Shown here: positions 49,068 to 60,605 of the stretch, in pieces
Layout: each line of letters begins with the position of its first letter
How positions within the stretch are numbered: the stretch's first letter is position 1
Assembly (NCBI GenBank): GCA_035578155.1
Contig: JAPWDM010000015.1
Coordinates: forward strand, 1,909,001 to 1,973,000
Source of the DNA: Brachynemurus nebulosus
Lineage: Eukaryota > Arthropoda > Insecta > Neuroptera > Myrmeleontidae
Direction of reading: 5' to 3'
DNA length: 64,000 nucleotides
Notes under the pieces: generated by a model
Seen by the model: the letters and a program-made list of their open reading frames with translations, nothing else
Told to the model about the DNA's origin: nothing
The model's database searches: none
Position numbers and translations under genes: made by a program

Positions 49068-49328
49068 ATGATTAAGTGTGTACGATGCGGTAGAAACTTT
49101 AAACGGAAAGATTCTCTATTCCGCCACATTAGAACAATACACAAACCTTCAAATATGCGGGAATTTTCATCATACAATAACGTGAGAATGGGCAATCAGT
49201 TTGAAAATACTACTGATCAGCAGGCAAACAATGAGACCTATATAAGCGATGCTGAAAACAGACGATTTTTAGGACAACAAGAATCCTCAAAATCTAATTA
49301 TGAAGGTAGTGATAGCGGAAATGACTAG
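49068..49328 (+). CDS. Second single C2H2 zinc-finger ORF
   Basis: 86 codons from MIKCVRCGRNFKRKDSLFRH. The finger C-x2-C-x12-H-x4-H is complete (CVRC ... HIRTIH), right at the N-terminus. A polar, asparagine-, glutamine- and serine-rich tail ends GSDSGND. The end overlaps the start of the next ORF (49300), so both may be parts of one transcription unit, or of one original gene if a frameshift has occurred; the overlap cannot distinguish these. Probably a DNA/RNA-binding protein of the element. Confidence 0.6.
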   Translation: MIKCVRCGRNFKRKDSLFRHIRTIHKPSNMREFSSYNNVRMGNQFENTTDQQANNETYISDAENRRFLGQQESSKSNYEGSDSGND

Positions 49329-50187
49329 CTTTCCAAGAAACAGCACAGAAGAAGAAGAAAGGATGTCACCAGTGTTTCAAACTAAACATGTAGAGGAAAT
49401 GAATCGGAGCTTGAATCCTTTTGATCAAAGCATGGTGGCTGTAACAAAAGCAATAAAAAATAAATTTAACACTTTAAAAAATTCACATAAAATGGTACAA
49501 TCTAAAGATGGGAAAAATAATTGGACTGGTGAAAGTAAGCCAGAAGATTTATCAACATACACTGGAACACCAAACTTAACTGGACTTTTACAAACAGCAC
49601 TAGATCTATTAATGATCAAGGAATTAAAAAATGTTAGTGAAAAAGAAGAAGAAGGGGAAAAAGAAGAAAAGAATAGAGAAGATAGAAGGATAGAACAAAA
49701 ACGACCTTTAACACCCAATTCGATAACTGAAGACGTGAAAGCCAAACATATGAAGTATAGTAACTTCGACAATGAACATTATGTTGCAAGAAAATATTGG
49801 CGTAACCCGAACACTTTAGTAGATGAATTAAAAACTTTAATGACTACCACACAAATTGGAGATCAAATATTTGGAATAATTAGCAATTTAGTTGGAAGCG
49901 ATATTAAGAATACTAATTTTGCTTATTATGTGGAAAATGAGAAACAACGTAACGAGCTAAAGCAAAACCTTAATAAACTAAGGAAAACAAATATTGGACA
50001 GCAAATTACATCAATTATTCGTGAACTGGAAAAATTTGATATCACTGAACCAGTTTTAGGAAAAATAATAACTGATTACGATGATGACGACGACAATGAA
50101 AGTAATATTACCGTCACTAATGAATCTGATGACGAAGGTAGCATTGTTGGCCAAGGCCTGTATCTCAAACCATACAGAAAGCGTTAA
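49300..50187 (+). CDS. Putative virion-associated protein with GLYLKPYR tail
   Basis: 295 codons from the ATG at 49300 (a second ATG at 49321 gives 288). Intact. The N-terminal part contains SLNPFDQSMVAVTKAIKNKF, likely helical, then a strongly charged coiled-coil-like segment (EKEEEGEKEEKNREDRR). A second conserved-looking region (KYWRNPNTLVDELKTLMTTT, then QIGDQIFGIISNLVG) precedes an acidic stretch (DYDDDDDNES). The C-terminus is GSIVGQGLYLKPYRKR. IVGQ-G fits the adenovirus-protease (adenain) consensus (M/I/L)xGx-G, a cleavage type used by Polinton/adintovirus capsid proteins. The next ORF ends the same way. I therefore suspect a minor virion protein; no homologue can be named with certainty. 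Confidence 0.55.
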   Translation: MKVVIAEMTSFPRNSTEEEERMSPVFQTKHVEEMNRSLNPFDQSMVAVTKAIKNKFNTLKNSHKMVQSKDGKNNWTGESKPEDLSTYTGTPNLTGLLQTALDLLMIKELKNVSEKEEEGEKEEKNREDRRIEQKRPLTPNSITEDVKAKHMKYSNFDNEHYVARKYWRNPNTLVDELKTLMTTTQIGDQIFGIISNLVGSDIKNTNFAYYVENEKQRNELKQNLNKLRKTNIGQQITSIIRELEKFDITEPVLGKIITDYDDDDDNESNITVTNESDDEGSIVGQGLYLKPYRKR

Positions 50188-50294
50188 AACTTTAAATACC
50201 CATGTAGAAACAATTAATGGTCAGTTGCAAAAAGATAACTAGAGTGAAAACATCATCTGGTCATACGGTCTTTTATAATTAATTTTGGGCAAAC

Positions 50295-50516
50295 ATGCTG
50301 GTATTTACCGATCAGAAAGCAAACAATTTACAGCTTCCTACTAAACTAGAAAGGAAGCAAGCACCATTAACATTAGAAAACAAAAATTTTCTTCGTCAGT
50401 TGGGTTTCAAACTAAAGTCCAACACAGAAAAATTTATTGACCTTGAAGACGAATTTGATGCTGAAAATAGCGCTGTTGGCGAAGGATTGTATCTTAAACC
50501 GTATAGAAGATATTAA
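50295..50516 (+). CDS. Small protein with the same GLYLKPYR tail
   Basis: 73 codons from the ATG at 50295. A basic N-terminal half with LTLENKNFLRQLGFKLK, an acidic linker (DLEDEFDAENS), then AVGEGLYLKPYRRY. The tail repeats that of the preceding protein, and the cleavage-like site (AVGE-G) differs from the adenain consensus only by alanine instead of M/I/L. Two neighbouring genes sharing a C-terminal 8-residue motif point to processing or anchoring of both to the same partner. Confidence 0.55.
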   Translation: MLVFTDQKANNLQLPTKLERKQAPLTLENKNFLRQLGFKLKSNTEKFIDLEDEFDAENSAVGEGLYLKPYRRY

Positions 50517-50683
50517 ATAAAAACTTGATCGACATTGAATATGAGAAAACTCTTCTTTTGATTACAAAATCCCAACACCATTATAAAATAATAGCAAGAG
50601 CATATAAATTTGAAAATTTTTAAAAATGGAACAGTTTTTATTCATTTTTGGACAACACAACAGTGGCGGTGGTGGAGATAACA

Positions 50684-51079
50684 ATGAGTGCAAAAATTAA
50701 AGAGAACATGATAGTAAAACATCGAATGTTGAATAAGATGCTGGATGAAGCTATTAAAAAAGGCAATATGGAAATGATTCAATCCATTACAACAAGAGAT
50801 CTTAAAATTTTTCATCCTGGAAAAATAACAATGGCTATGGAACGGAACACATCTACGGAAATTTTTGATTTGTTGTTCAACTATACTTTTACTCAATCTG
50901 ATATTGAAGAAGACCGTTCAGATGGATCTGACATGATGACACACTATCTTACACTGTGATTGCGAACAGCAATAAGATATGTTCGACCGGAGCTCTTGAA
51001 TTTTATATTGAAGATTGTGAAAGAATACGATCTTCCTCCACTTGGCTACGGTCCAAGGTGTAACGAAGAAGACAATTAA
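50684..51079 (+). pseudogene. Broken ORF, possibly ankyrin-like
   Basis: From MSAKIKENMIVKH at 50684, 91 codons are open to 50959. Then the sequence continues in another frame with LRTAIRYVRPELLNFILKIV and EYDLPPLGYGPRCNEEDN up to a stop at 51077. The pattern LDEAIKKGNMEMIQSI, AMERNTSTEIFDLLFNY and AIRYVRPELLNFILKI is like diverged ankyrin-type helical repeats seen in large DNA viruses. This is a weak guess. One frameshift near 50950 is implied. Confidence 0.35.
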
Positions 51080-51122
51080 CTGTTAAAGTGGATTTTACAG
51101 AATATTGAAAAAGGTACCGCCA

Positions 51123-51248
51123 ATGGAACAGCCCTTGTTTAGTTGGGATAGCAGACCATACGTCGATCCAAGGCCAGCAATGAACTTACAGGATTATTTG
51201 GCTGTGTACAAAATATTAAAAGAAAATTTCAATATTCAGCATACATAA
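51123..51248 (+). CDS. 41-codon ORF, unknown
   Basis: MEQPLFSWDSRPYVDPRPAM followed by NLQDYLAVYKILKENFNIQ. Proline/aromatic-rich start and an amphipathic end. No family recognised; listed because its composition looks protein-like and it lies in series with the other ORFs of the element. Confidence 0.35.
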   Translation: MEQPLFSWDSRPYVDPRPAMNLQDYLAVYKILKENFNIQHT

Positions 51249-52055
51249 TTTTTGATACAGTAGTTGTATATGTAACAATTGTTAATAAAATATTTTTAAA
51301 ACTACATGAATTTTTTTTAATTGTTAAAAACGGTTCCATCAAATAATGTAAATTTAGCATGGCACAATTACAGGTCTGAAATTTATTTTATAACTAAAAC
51401 TGTGCATAAGTAATCGAAAAAATAAACATTATTGTTGGAAAAAAGATATATGTATAAATAAAAGAAATATATATGTATGTAATTTTTAATTTGCATTTAT
51501 TACATACATAATTGTTATCATTATTACAATATGAAGAAATATTATAATATTGAAATAAATTTATTTTTTAAATTCAATTGAATACGAATTTCCAACCGGA
51601 CCGTTACATAAATCTTTAATTTGTTGCAAAAATTATAACAACAACAATACAGTAATGTTTAAATTATTTCTTGTTTGTATTGCATCGTGAAAGTCAAATA
51701 AAACAACATAGTAGATATAAGGTAATATAGTGAATGTACCGTTTGTATGGTGATGGATACCATGGCTACTATTAACTAGATCACCGCAGTATATAGTTAG
51801 TCAATGTCGTTGAATATCTTAGAGTAACCGGACGTATTGTAATTGAATTGCAATTGTTGTTAGAGTTTGATTATCAATAAAAACTGACTGTTTAAGTACT
51901 ATAATAAAATAAGTAGTATCACTTGCAGTAAATTGTCTAAAAACAACATATTATGAAAACATTCATGCATACATATATGAATTTATAAATAGATGGAAAA
52001 ATTTTCTATAATCAGGTGAAAAATTTTCTATTAGTACACTCACATATCACATGAT
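51249..52055. other. Non-coding right part of the element
   Basis: AT-rich, no gene recognised between the last ORF and the right terminal repeat. Confidence 0.5.
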
Positions 52056-52604
52056 CAATCAACTATCATGCGCTCGTGTGTAGAATACCTACCACATTTA
52101 ATGCACACATAGTTAACACGTCCCGTAGAGCAACGGTTAACATCACCGCGTCGTAAGCAAAAAGACCCGAGATCGAGTCCATCAACTGAACGCATTTTAT
52201 TTAATCTGAACACCATTACTGAAAAATATAGGCAATTTACACGACACATAAAAATTCAATCGTCGTCGGACCATATATCACCAAAATTTGAAAATGATGA
52301 TGATGTAATCATCAAAATTAGGCGTGGGTGGGTCATTTCCAAAAATTTGAATAACCACCAAAATTACAAAGTCAAAAAATACCAAAATTGGGGTCCATAG
52401 GGCCAATTGTAAAAACCAAAGGTCAATGACCTCAGGGTCAACGGGCCAACTGCCAAAACTTGAAAAGCCACCAAAATCGGTCAAAACCAAAATTAGAGGT
52501 CAAAAACCCCCAAAATTTGGCCCGGGCCAATTGCCAAAAATTTGAATAATTAATTAGCTCATTTGCATACAAAATTCTCATCGTCAGGTGCCCCCATACC
52601 TACT
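52056..52604 (-). repeat. Right terminal inverted repeat
   Basis: 549 bp, the reverse complement of 44198-44747 with scattered substitutions. Ends CATACCTACT at 52604. Confidence 0.9.
52119..52190 (+). tRNA. tRNA-Thr(CGT)-like sequence in the terminal repeat
   Basis: Aligned without gaps from GTTA onward to the tRNA-like unit at 20291, it has CGT at the anticodon position (52152-52154) with T before and AA after. The B box is degenerate (GATCGAGTCC) and the anticodon stem no longer pairs. A copy is present in the left terminal repeat on the other strand (44613-44682). A tRNA-derived relic, not a working tRNA. Confidence 0.35.
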
Positions 52605-52999
52605 AGGGCTGCCAGATTGTGTAACTGGATACAAAATCTGTATAATTTGGTTGCCTTGTGTATCCTCTTTGTATAAGGAATTTTCTTGTATAATTGGATA
52701 CAAACACCGAAAATTTAGAGTGAATACGCTGAACATAGCAGTTGCAATTCTTTATTAATGTGGCATCACGCTAGACCCAATGAAACGACATACGCCCTTG
52801 CGTGTATATGAATTTTCTTTCGTTCTGTCAAAATTGCAAAAATGATTAAAATTTAATAATTAAGGTTTAGTTGGAAAAAAATCAGTTCATTTTTTTCTTG
52901 TAACGAAAAGTTGTTTTGTATAATGGGAGTCAATTATGTATAATTTTAGAGACCTGACTGTATAAACTAAAAATTTTTACTGGCAGCCCTGAATAAGAC

Positions 53000-53984
53000 A
53001 ATAGTACGGAAGTACTGTAGGCAAAAACATGTGCTAGACAATTACAACAAACTAATAAACGGATTTCTAAGAATCCCTTTGTGCGTACGAAATATTTTCG
53101 GCTCTGTATCACTATTGTGTTTGAAAGTCAGTGAAATACAATTTTTTTTTTTTTTGGTTTAAATAATGATGAATTTTTTGCTATTGGGAGTGGCTGTTAC
53201 GTTATAAAAAGTGTTTCAATATACGGATGATAATGTAAACCAAACAAACCTTAGCAATTTCTACGTTTTAAGGAGTTTTTCGTTAAATAGAAGTTCACTA
53301 TATAGAGTTCACGTACATAATTATTACGTGTTCTTCAAAGTACTGTCTATACATTTTGACAATTTTAGTTTTCTGATTAAAAAAAAAATATATATAGAAT
53401 ACATAAAGTTTAAAAAAAAAATATTGTTAATTTGTAATAATGTAATAATTATTAATTACTATTACTTACAGTATATTTATTAAAAAGAAAATTATCACAA
53501 TAAAATATAATATTGCACAAAGCCTTTTAAATTGTTTGCGTCGCACAAGTAGTCTATAAAAAAAAATTGTCTATATACGAAAGCTTTCCACTACACACAA
53601 ATTTTCTCACACACAATAATACAATTTTGTAATTTTCTACTACACAAATCCAAAATTATCTTGGGTGGTTCAGGTTCTACACACGAGAGCGCATTAAAAC
53701 AAAAACAAGTGGCTCTTAGTATTTACCTACCCTTCATTCAACCAGGATCTGCAAATTTGACAACAAAACCAATAAATTATTTTCGAAAATAAAAACATTA
53801 AAGAAGAACAGACTTAAAATTAAGTTTATAGTTTTTATGCAGTAGTATTATACCCATCACTTTTTGTGAGTAATATTGTAATAAAATGTTACTCCAGAAG
53901 AGTCAGATATTGTGATACATATGTGTCAAGATTTGATGTATCTGATCTTATGTACAGTCATAGGGCTTAATTTCTAAAAATTTA
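53000..53984. other. Gene-free AT-rich DNA
   Basis: Contains the right part of the outer MITE up to 53300. After that no gene or repeat boundary is recognised. Confidence 0.4.
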
Positions 53985-54400
53985 GGTGTGGGCACGCATA
54001 TCCAGGGCCGGCGAAATTTTGCTCAAACAATCAAAAACAAAAATTGGCGTAGTTTCCGTATATGCTACTCAAATTTTAAAATACCTAAATCGTATTCACC
54101 GAATTTCAAAATTTACCCCAATTTTACATTAACAGCCTCTCCAGTAGGTTCAACTTTGGATTTATACACATCAATCTGGTTTCGGAAAATAAAGTATTTT
54201 CTTAGTTGAAAGTTTTTTCTCTGCCTACTATACTTTCGAATAATCAAAGAATATTCAAATTTTATTCTAGTTTTCAAGGGCGATTTTCACCACATATTGT
54301 TACAGCTGCCCATAAAAATAAATTGATGACCATTATTTTCCCTTGTATATACATATACGGTTACCTTGACAGGCAAACCGACAGACAGGGATAGAATAAA
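53985..54400. repeat. Interspersed repeat related to 5065-5250
   Basis: Shares the CCAGTAGG, GGATTTA..ACATCA and TACTATACTTTCGA segments with the 5-kb locus. It ends with ACCGACAGACAGGG, a tail type seen in other insect interspersed repeats. Confidence 0.45.
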
Positions 54401-55367
54401 AATTGTTCAGGAAACTTTAAAATCTGAAACATGAAACAAGTGGAAAATTTGATTTTGAAGGAAACTTTTTACCTCACAAAAGTGATTTACAATGTTCCCG
54501 TTACCTTATGGTAGACTTAGCATGGACTTTGAAACTTGAAAAATATTGACTGAAAATTGAAAAATTAATAAAAATATTGTAACTTGATGAATATATACAT
54601 ATATGTAAATGGCAGAGATAACCAAAATCTTTCAGTACTTATATATTTCTATGTATTTAATGTCCTAACATAATATGTGTACATCTATATACATCATATA
54701 CATATATTATACGACCTTTCGTCCGGATACCAACAGTGATAACTGAAGCTTTTTCTGTTAGAAAAAAAGGCACAGTGCGGTAAGGACAGAAATAAAAAAT
54801 TTAATTTCCATTCCACCGTAGCTATTTTCAAAAAGTTTTTTCTCAGAATAGACTCATTCGCTAGGACAAATGTAACACGACGTCCTGACGTCGAGTTTTT
54901 TTTAAAATTTTAAATCGTTTGCTTGTAAATTGCGAAAAAGAAGCTAGACAAAAATGGAAATTCTTAACAGCTTCTAGTAATGATACAAAACAAAAAAGTA
55001 AAAAAAGGGCTTCGTCAGGACGTAGATCAAAGTTTCAATTTTTATATCTGAAAATTTCATTTCTTAATTTTCAATAGTTTATGCGGTGGAATGGAAGGAA
55101 ACAAGGCATATTTTTGATCTTCTTGTACATTTTCCGGCCAAATAAATTTTCTTAGAATTTTTTTAAAATTTTTTACCAGCTTTAGATATAATGTAGAATC
55201 TTAATCAAAAATAAAAAATCCAAAAAAAAGATGCGTAAAATTTTTTAAGTTCACCCTTAAAAGTTAACCAGTAAAAGCGATACATGTTGTCAAATTTGTC
55301 TTGTTGCCCAAATAGTCATCGTAAAGATCGTAAATCATATCGATAAACACAATATGTATGTACACTC
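54401..55367. other. Gene-free AT-rich DNA
   Basis: No gene recognised. Confidence 0.4.
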
Positions 55368-55376
55368 ATAGAAGAT

Positions 55377-55686
55377 AGAGTCCCTATAATAAATAGAGTC
55401 GTGACATGTTTGCTGAACGCTGATTGGCTCCGGCATTTTCTGTCCAAAGTTTGTGTAAAATACATTGGAAATAAATTAAATATTAACAAAAATCATCTAG
55501 TTTAACCTACCAAGAATAATTTAATTAAAAATTTTTAATTGTTCATTAATTTATAACTTATATTAACAATAATTATGTACTCAAAAATATTTACTCAAAC
55601 ATGTGATAAGTAATTTTGAAGCGTCCCGCTCTGTTTTGGACAGAAAATGAATGCCATGTCATGACTCTATTTATTATAGGGACTCT
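55377..55686. mobile_element. 310-bp MITE with 9-bp duplication
   Basis: Ends AGAGTCCCTATAATAAA are inverted copies over 32 bp with a single mismatch; similarity continues with ATTTTCTGTCCAAA further in. ATAGAAGAT occurs directly before (55368-55376) and, after one extra A, behind (55688-55696). A 9-bp duplication is typical of the Mutator/MULE group; a MULE-like transposase gene starts only 650 bp away. Confidence 0.75.
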
Positions 55687-55696
55687 AATAGAAGAT

Positions 55697-56345
55697 AGGT
55701 CAGATCAAGAAGCCAGATAAGATAACAAAAATGAAAATAAATGAAGTGCACAAACTGAGCCGCGTGCGAGGTATACATTGATATTGATATACGTCATGTA
55801 CGTGATGTACGTCATAGAATAATCTCGTGCGAGGTAGGTCTTGATCGTCTTACTGTTCTGTTACTCATAATTGATTACATTGATTACGATTATTGTGATT
55901 CACCCATATGTATAGGCAGGATAAACAGGAAAAATACTGATAAGGATGATTAGATCATCGATTAAATCATTTTTTGATAATTTATGTAAATTAGATCAGT
56001 TACATCTTCTGACCAATTTTGCATTTTGTTTCCTACAGTTCTCGTGTGCGACAATAGTTTTTTTTATGTATATCTATTTTAACTTTTTATATTGTATTTT
56101 ACTTTTTATATTGCAAATTTATTAGAAGTGTTTTTATTTACTAATATTTTTATATTGTATTTTGAACTTTTTATATTGTATTTTGAAACTGAATTTTTAC
56201 TTCTAAGTGTTTATTGCACATTTTATTATTTTAATTTTATAAAACTGATTTATTAAAATCTAAGTTTATTGTGTTTAGTGTATCTTAGTACATAATATTA
56301 GTGTAGTTTTATAAAATACGGCCTTAATTTTTTGTTTTGTAAACA
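55697..56345. other. Upstream region of the MULE-like gene
   Basis: No gene. T-rich repeats (TTTTTATATTGTATTTT, three times near 56085-56180) directly upstream of the start codon. Confidence 0.4.
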
Positions 56346-59300
56346 ATGCCCAAATACCGAGCAAAAAGTTATCGTTTTGGGAAGAAACGAAATAAATTAT
56401 CAAAGAGTCAACAAGCAAGACGAGCTTTAGAAAATTTAATTATGAACACTACCGACTTGTCGAGTACAGAAGTAGAATCACTATCTGCTTCTACCAACCT
56501 AATTTTAGAAGAAGCTAATGATATTTCTATAACAAAGTAAGTTTAAAATTAGATTCACAAAAAAATTTTATCTGTGGCTACCATGAAATTACTTGTTTGT
56601 TGTACAAAATACTATCTAGGCAAGCTATGTTGTACATGTAGCTATACAAAAAATGACTCCTTACACTCATGTATGCGTAAAATACCACAGCTTACCACAC
56701 TTTTATTAATTCTTATATATAGTATATTATATTAATATCTGTACAAAAATTTTACTTAGCAGTTGAATGTTTACATTTGTTTTGAATTTTCAAATTCTAC
56801 ATAATTTTAATGTATTGTATTTGTATCAAATTTTTATCGTTTATTGTGAATTTCATGTTAGTCGATGTAGATAAAGTACAGTTCGTAACTCGGTTGTAAG
56901 GCATATTACACACTCACGTAATTACGCACTCTCCGCTGCGCGGCTCTTGCGTAACTTTTTCGCTCGTGTGTAATATGCAACTTACAATCTTAATCACGTA
57001 ATATACTATTTCATTAAGAAATACTTTCTTTTATTTTATAGTAAAGAAAATGTTAATCCTAGACCTTCAACTTCAAAGTTTAATGAAGAAAAACTACTTT
57101 TCGACATGTCAGCATTTCTTGACACTGAAAATATTGACAGTGAATCGCTCATTGTAGAACCGGATGCTAAAGATGATACTCCTAACGACTTTTATGACGA
57201 AGGAATCATAATGACTCCCAAATTAATTAACTTATGTGTGGAATTACAATATAAACATGCGCAGCGATGCACAAATGGTTTGTTAAAAATAAATTCCAGA
57301 GCCAATATTGGATTGATTTCAAGTGTGAAATTTAAATGCACTGCTTGCAACACTACAGTTCAAGTGAATACGGACCTGAATAAAGATAATAAACTAAATA
57401 AAAGTGTAGTATGGGGTACAATTTCAGCAGGAAGCACATTTTCTCATACTGAAGAATTGTTTTCAGTAATGAATATCCCGTTTATGTCAAAAACATATTT
57501 TACAAAACTGGAAAAACAGTTATCAAATATTTGGGATGAGAATCTAAAAGAAGAAATTATAAAGGCAGCAAAAATAGAAAAAGCAATTGCTTTTGAGAAA
57601 GGGCGAGTAGATGATGACGGTATCCCGTAGATAGAAGTATATATTGATGGTGGATGGAGTAAAAGAACTTACGGACACGGTTTTGATGCCAATTCAGGAG
57701 TTGTAAGTATATTTTTTTGTTATTTATGGTAGTAATACTAGGATGTAATTATACTTTTGTACAAATGGTGTCATTATATAAATTATTTTTTCTTTCATCT
57801 AGGCTGTTATAATTGGTGTTGAAACCAAGAAAGTTTTATTCATGGGAGTGAAAAACAAATTCTGCTCGATTTGTGCGACAACAAAAACTATTAAAACACA
57901 TCTCCGTTATAAAAATTTTAATGGCAGCTCTGGAAGTATGGAATCAGAATTATTGAAGGATTCAATCAAAGCGTACCGCAACAAGGTTTACGCTATAAAG
58001 TAATTATTGCGGATGGAGATTCAAGCGTTTTTTATAAGCTGAAAAAAAAATGTTAGTTATGGAAGTGAAATTCAAAAAATTGAATGCGTAAAAATTAGTT
58101 GTAAAAAATGATAATTTATATGTAATTTTTTTACAAAACATTTTTTTTTTAAGATTCACTCAGATACTAAAGTATCGCTAGTTGGACGCAGTTGCTTAAA
58201 ACCAAATATAAAGCGATTAGCAGTCGCTGCAAAACAAGCTATTATTTATAACAGCAAATCTGGCGGTGTAGAGAATTTGAAAAAAGATTTATTAAACAGT
58301 CCTTTCCATGTTTTTGGAAGCCATAAAAATTGTAGGGATTATTTGTGCAAAAATCCAAAAGAGGTAAATAAAGTACCCCAGCTAGAAGAAATTAACTTTT
58401 TGGAATTAATATTAACTGCTGTTAATAAGTTAGTCATAAAAGCAGACCGATTGATTCAAAATAAAACCAGTAATCGGGCTGAATTATTTATGAGCTTATT
58501 AGTAAAATATAATGCAGGGAAGAGACTTAATTTAACAAATCGAGGGAGTTTTCAAACACGTTGTATCATTTCCGCGCTATCATACCAATCAGGTTATAAC
58601 TGGCACTCTGATAGCTGGAAAAAGGTTACGCATAATAACCCTGGATGGGTCTTCAAAAGATACATCAAAAATAGAGAAAGACAAAAGACATACTCTAAAA
58701 AACATATTTCAACCTGCATAAAAACTAAAAATTCACAGCTAGAGTACGGACCTGATGCAGCGGATTTGGATATAAATATAGATAATTTAAATATGCTTTG
58801 CGACGACGTACTAAAAAATTTTCAAATATCGAAAGAAGATAAGAAGATATTAGAAGTAAAAACAATTGGCCAACATAGAAATGAGGAGTATAAAAAAATA
58901 AAACAAAACCGACTGACAGCTTCTATGTTTGGATTAGTATGTAAAATAATGGCAAAAACAAACTGTACGCCACTTGTTTTCCAAATACTGTATCCAAAGA
59001 AATTTTCAAATATATATACGAACTATGGAATTGAAAATGAATCTTTGGCAATAAAATTATTTGAAGAAAAGTATCAATTATTAGTACGTCCTTGTGGAAT
59101 TTTTGTGGAATGCCAATACGGATTTTTGGCCGCAACTCCTGATGGTATTACAGATAATTTAAAATTTTTCAAATTGAGAAATTTTCAAAAAATTAATAAA
59201 TTACTTTTTTAGGTGTAATTGATAAAGAAAATAGTTTAGTAGAGATAAAGTGTGTACCAGGTTTAATAAAAAGTAATTTAACTTTATCTGAAGCTGCCGA

Positions 59301-59899
59301 AAAGTCGACATTTTTGTTAAAAAAGAATGACAGCGGTAATTTAAAATTAAGAAAAAATCATAATTATTACTTTCAAGTGAGTATATGCACAAATTCACAA
59401 ACTCTTTTGTGTAAATTAAGATAATATGTAACGGTTTTTTTACAGCTTTTAAAGTGGACTTTGATTTAATATACAACATTGTTTAAAGAAAAAAAAGGCT
59501 TTGATGATTTTTCTGTAATAAAAGATTCAAAAATTTCACATTTTTCTATATATTCGTTTAGCAAACAAAGTCAGCAAATCGTATTTTAAATTTGTTTTAA
59601 ATACTAAAAATAATTGCAACCTCAAGTTAGGGTTCCGTGCTAATTTGATATACATTTTTTTTTTTAGATTCAAGGACAGTTAAATATTTCCGAAAAGCAG
59701 TTTTGTTATTTGATAGTTTTTATCGATAAAGAAAGATTTATTTGTCCAAAAAATTGAAAGAGACGTCCAATTTTGGAATACGAATGTAACAAAATTAGTA
59801 GATTTTTTTAAAAATTGCTGTATACCCGAAATTGTTTTAAAAAGAGCTGAACAAAATAAAATTTTTTATTGTAAAAATATTTTACATCGAAAAATATAA
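56346..59899 (+). pseudogene. MULE-like transposase plus YqaJ nuclease, copy 2
   Basis: Exons are well marked. Exon 1: 56346-56536 (MPKYRAKSYRFGKKRNK), donor AAA-GTAAGT; intron with a small inverted repeat (about 56893-56985); exon 2: 57042-57702, containing an in-frame TAG at 57628; donor GTAAGT; exon 3 from 57803 (AVIIGVETKKVLFMGVKNKF), frame change near 57950, then ADGDSSVFYKL; the frame reopens at about 58160 and runs to 59144 (NRAELFMSLL, GYNWHSDSWK); a 68-bp intron 59145-59212 restores PDGVIDKENSLVEIKC; donor GTGAGT at 59377; last exon from 59668 (IQGQLNISEKQ), with a further frame change. DGGWSKR, DGDSSV and NRAELF give the DDE set; PDG, VEIK and QGQ the YqaJ nuclease set. Same architecture as copy 1 but strongly diverged. 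One stop and two or three frame changes make it a pseudogene. Confidence 0.8.
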
Positions 59900-60312
59900 A
59901 TTTAATTTTTATAGTTTGAAAATTTTGTGGTTTTACTTTTTTTTCAAAAAGATTACCTGTTTTAAACTTTTCTTTTCATATCTAACTATAACACCAAAGT
60001 ATACCAATATTGGGAAACGTTAGTCGTAAAAAACTATTTTTAGATTTTAAAATTTTATAAGAAACATTCCTTTAGAAAGTGATTTTCCTTTCTTTTGTTT
60101 TTGATATTTTTATTAAAAAGCGATATAAATAAATTATAGTTCATTTTGTTATCAGATTAAATACAGTATCAAATTTTTTAATAAACTATTAAAAAAAATA
60201 TATCGATAAGTTTTCTCATTCTCTCAATAAGAATTCTCATATTCGACTTTTGTATACATATATGTACGATATATACCATATATACAATCTGTACAATATA
60301 TACATACGATAG
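59900..60312. other. Gene-free AT-rich DNA
   Basis: No gene. Contains a TATGTACGATATATACCATA-type repeat at 60262-60310 just before the LINE fragment. Confidence 0.4.
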
Positions 60313-60597
60313 ATGACAGTAAAAGTAAATTTCAATTTGAACAAATATCTAATGCCTTGTGGACGTTTTGTATCTGATTTGAATCTGATTGAAGTCAAAA
60401 AATCAGAAGACCCACTTAAAACAACACTAAAATATACAGAAGAAGTTGATCAACTTATTGCAATGATGAGGGATCTTTATCCGTCACTCAAAAATAAGTT
60501 TATAAAAAGCCGCTTTACCAGAATCATAAATAATATTACAAAAAGAATTGATCTACAATCCACCAGCCAACAGGAAGAAGAACTAGAAGAATATTAA
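60313..60597 (+). CDS. LINE ORF1 C-terminal part (putative)
   Basis: 94 codons, from an ATG at 60313. Charged, with TKRIDLQSTSQQEEELEEY at the end. It stops nine bases before the start of an endonuclease ORF, the normal place of ORF1 in a two-ORF non-LTR retrotransposon. Identity rests on this position. No CCHC knuckle is visible, so it could also be an unrelated ORF. Confidence 0.4.
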   Translation: MTVKVNFNLNKYLMPCGRFVSDLNLIEVKKSEDPLKTTLKYTEEVDQLIAMMRDLYPSLKNKFIKSRFTRIINNITKRIDLQSTSQQEEELEEY

Positions 60598-60605
60598 AAT
60601 CAATC

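Noticed and set aside
48857..49195. Proline-rich minus-strand frame over the GGY triplets
   Set aside because: Product of the triplet repeat; no other protein feature.
49425..49772. 115-codon minus-strand frame opposite the GLYLKPYR protein
   Set aside because: Shadow of the plus-strand gene. Low-complexity serine/phenylalanine runs mirror its lysine/glutamate-rich segment.
53211..53483. 90-codon plus-strand frame
   Set aside because: Starts inside the outer MITE end and runs into poly-A-rich DNA; no domain recognised.
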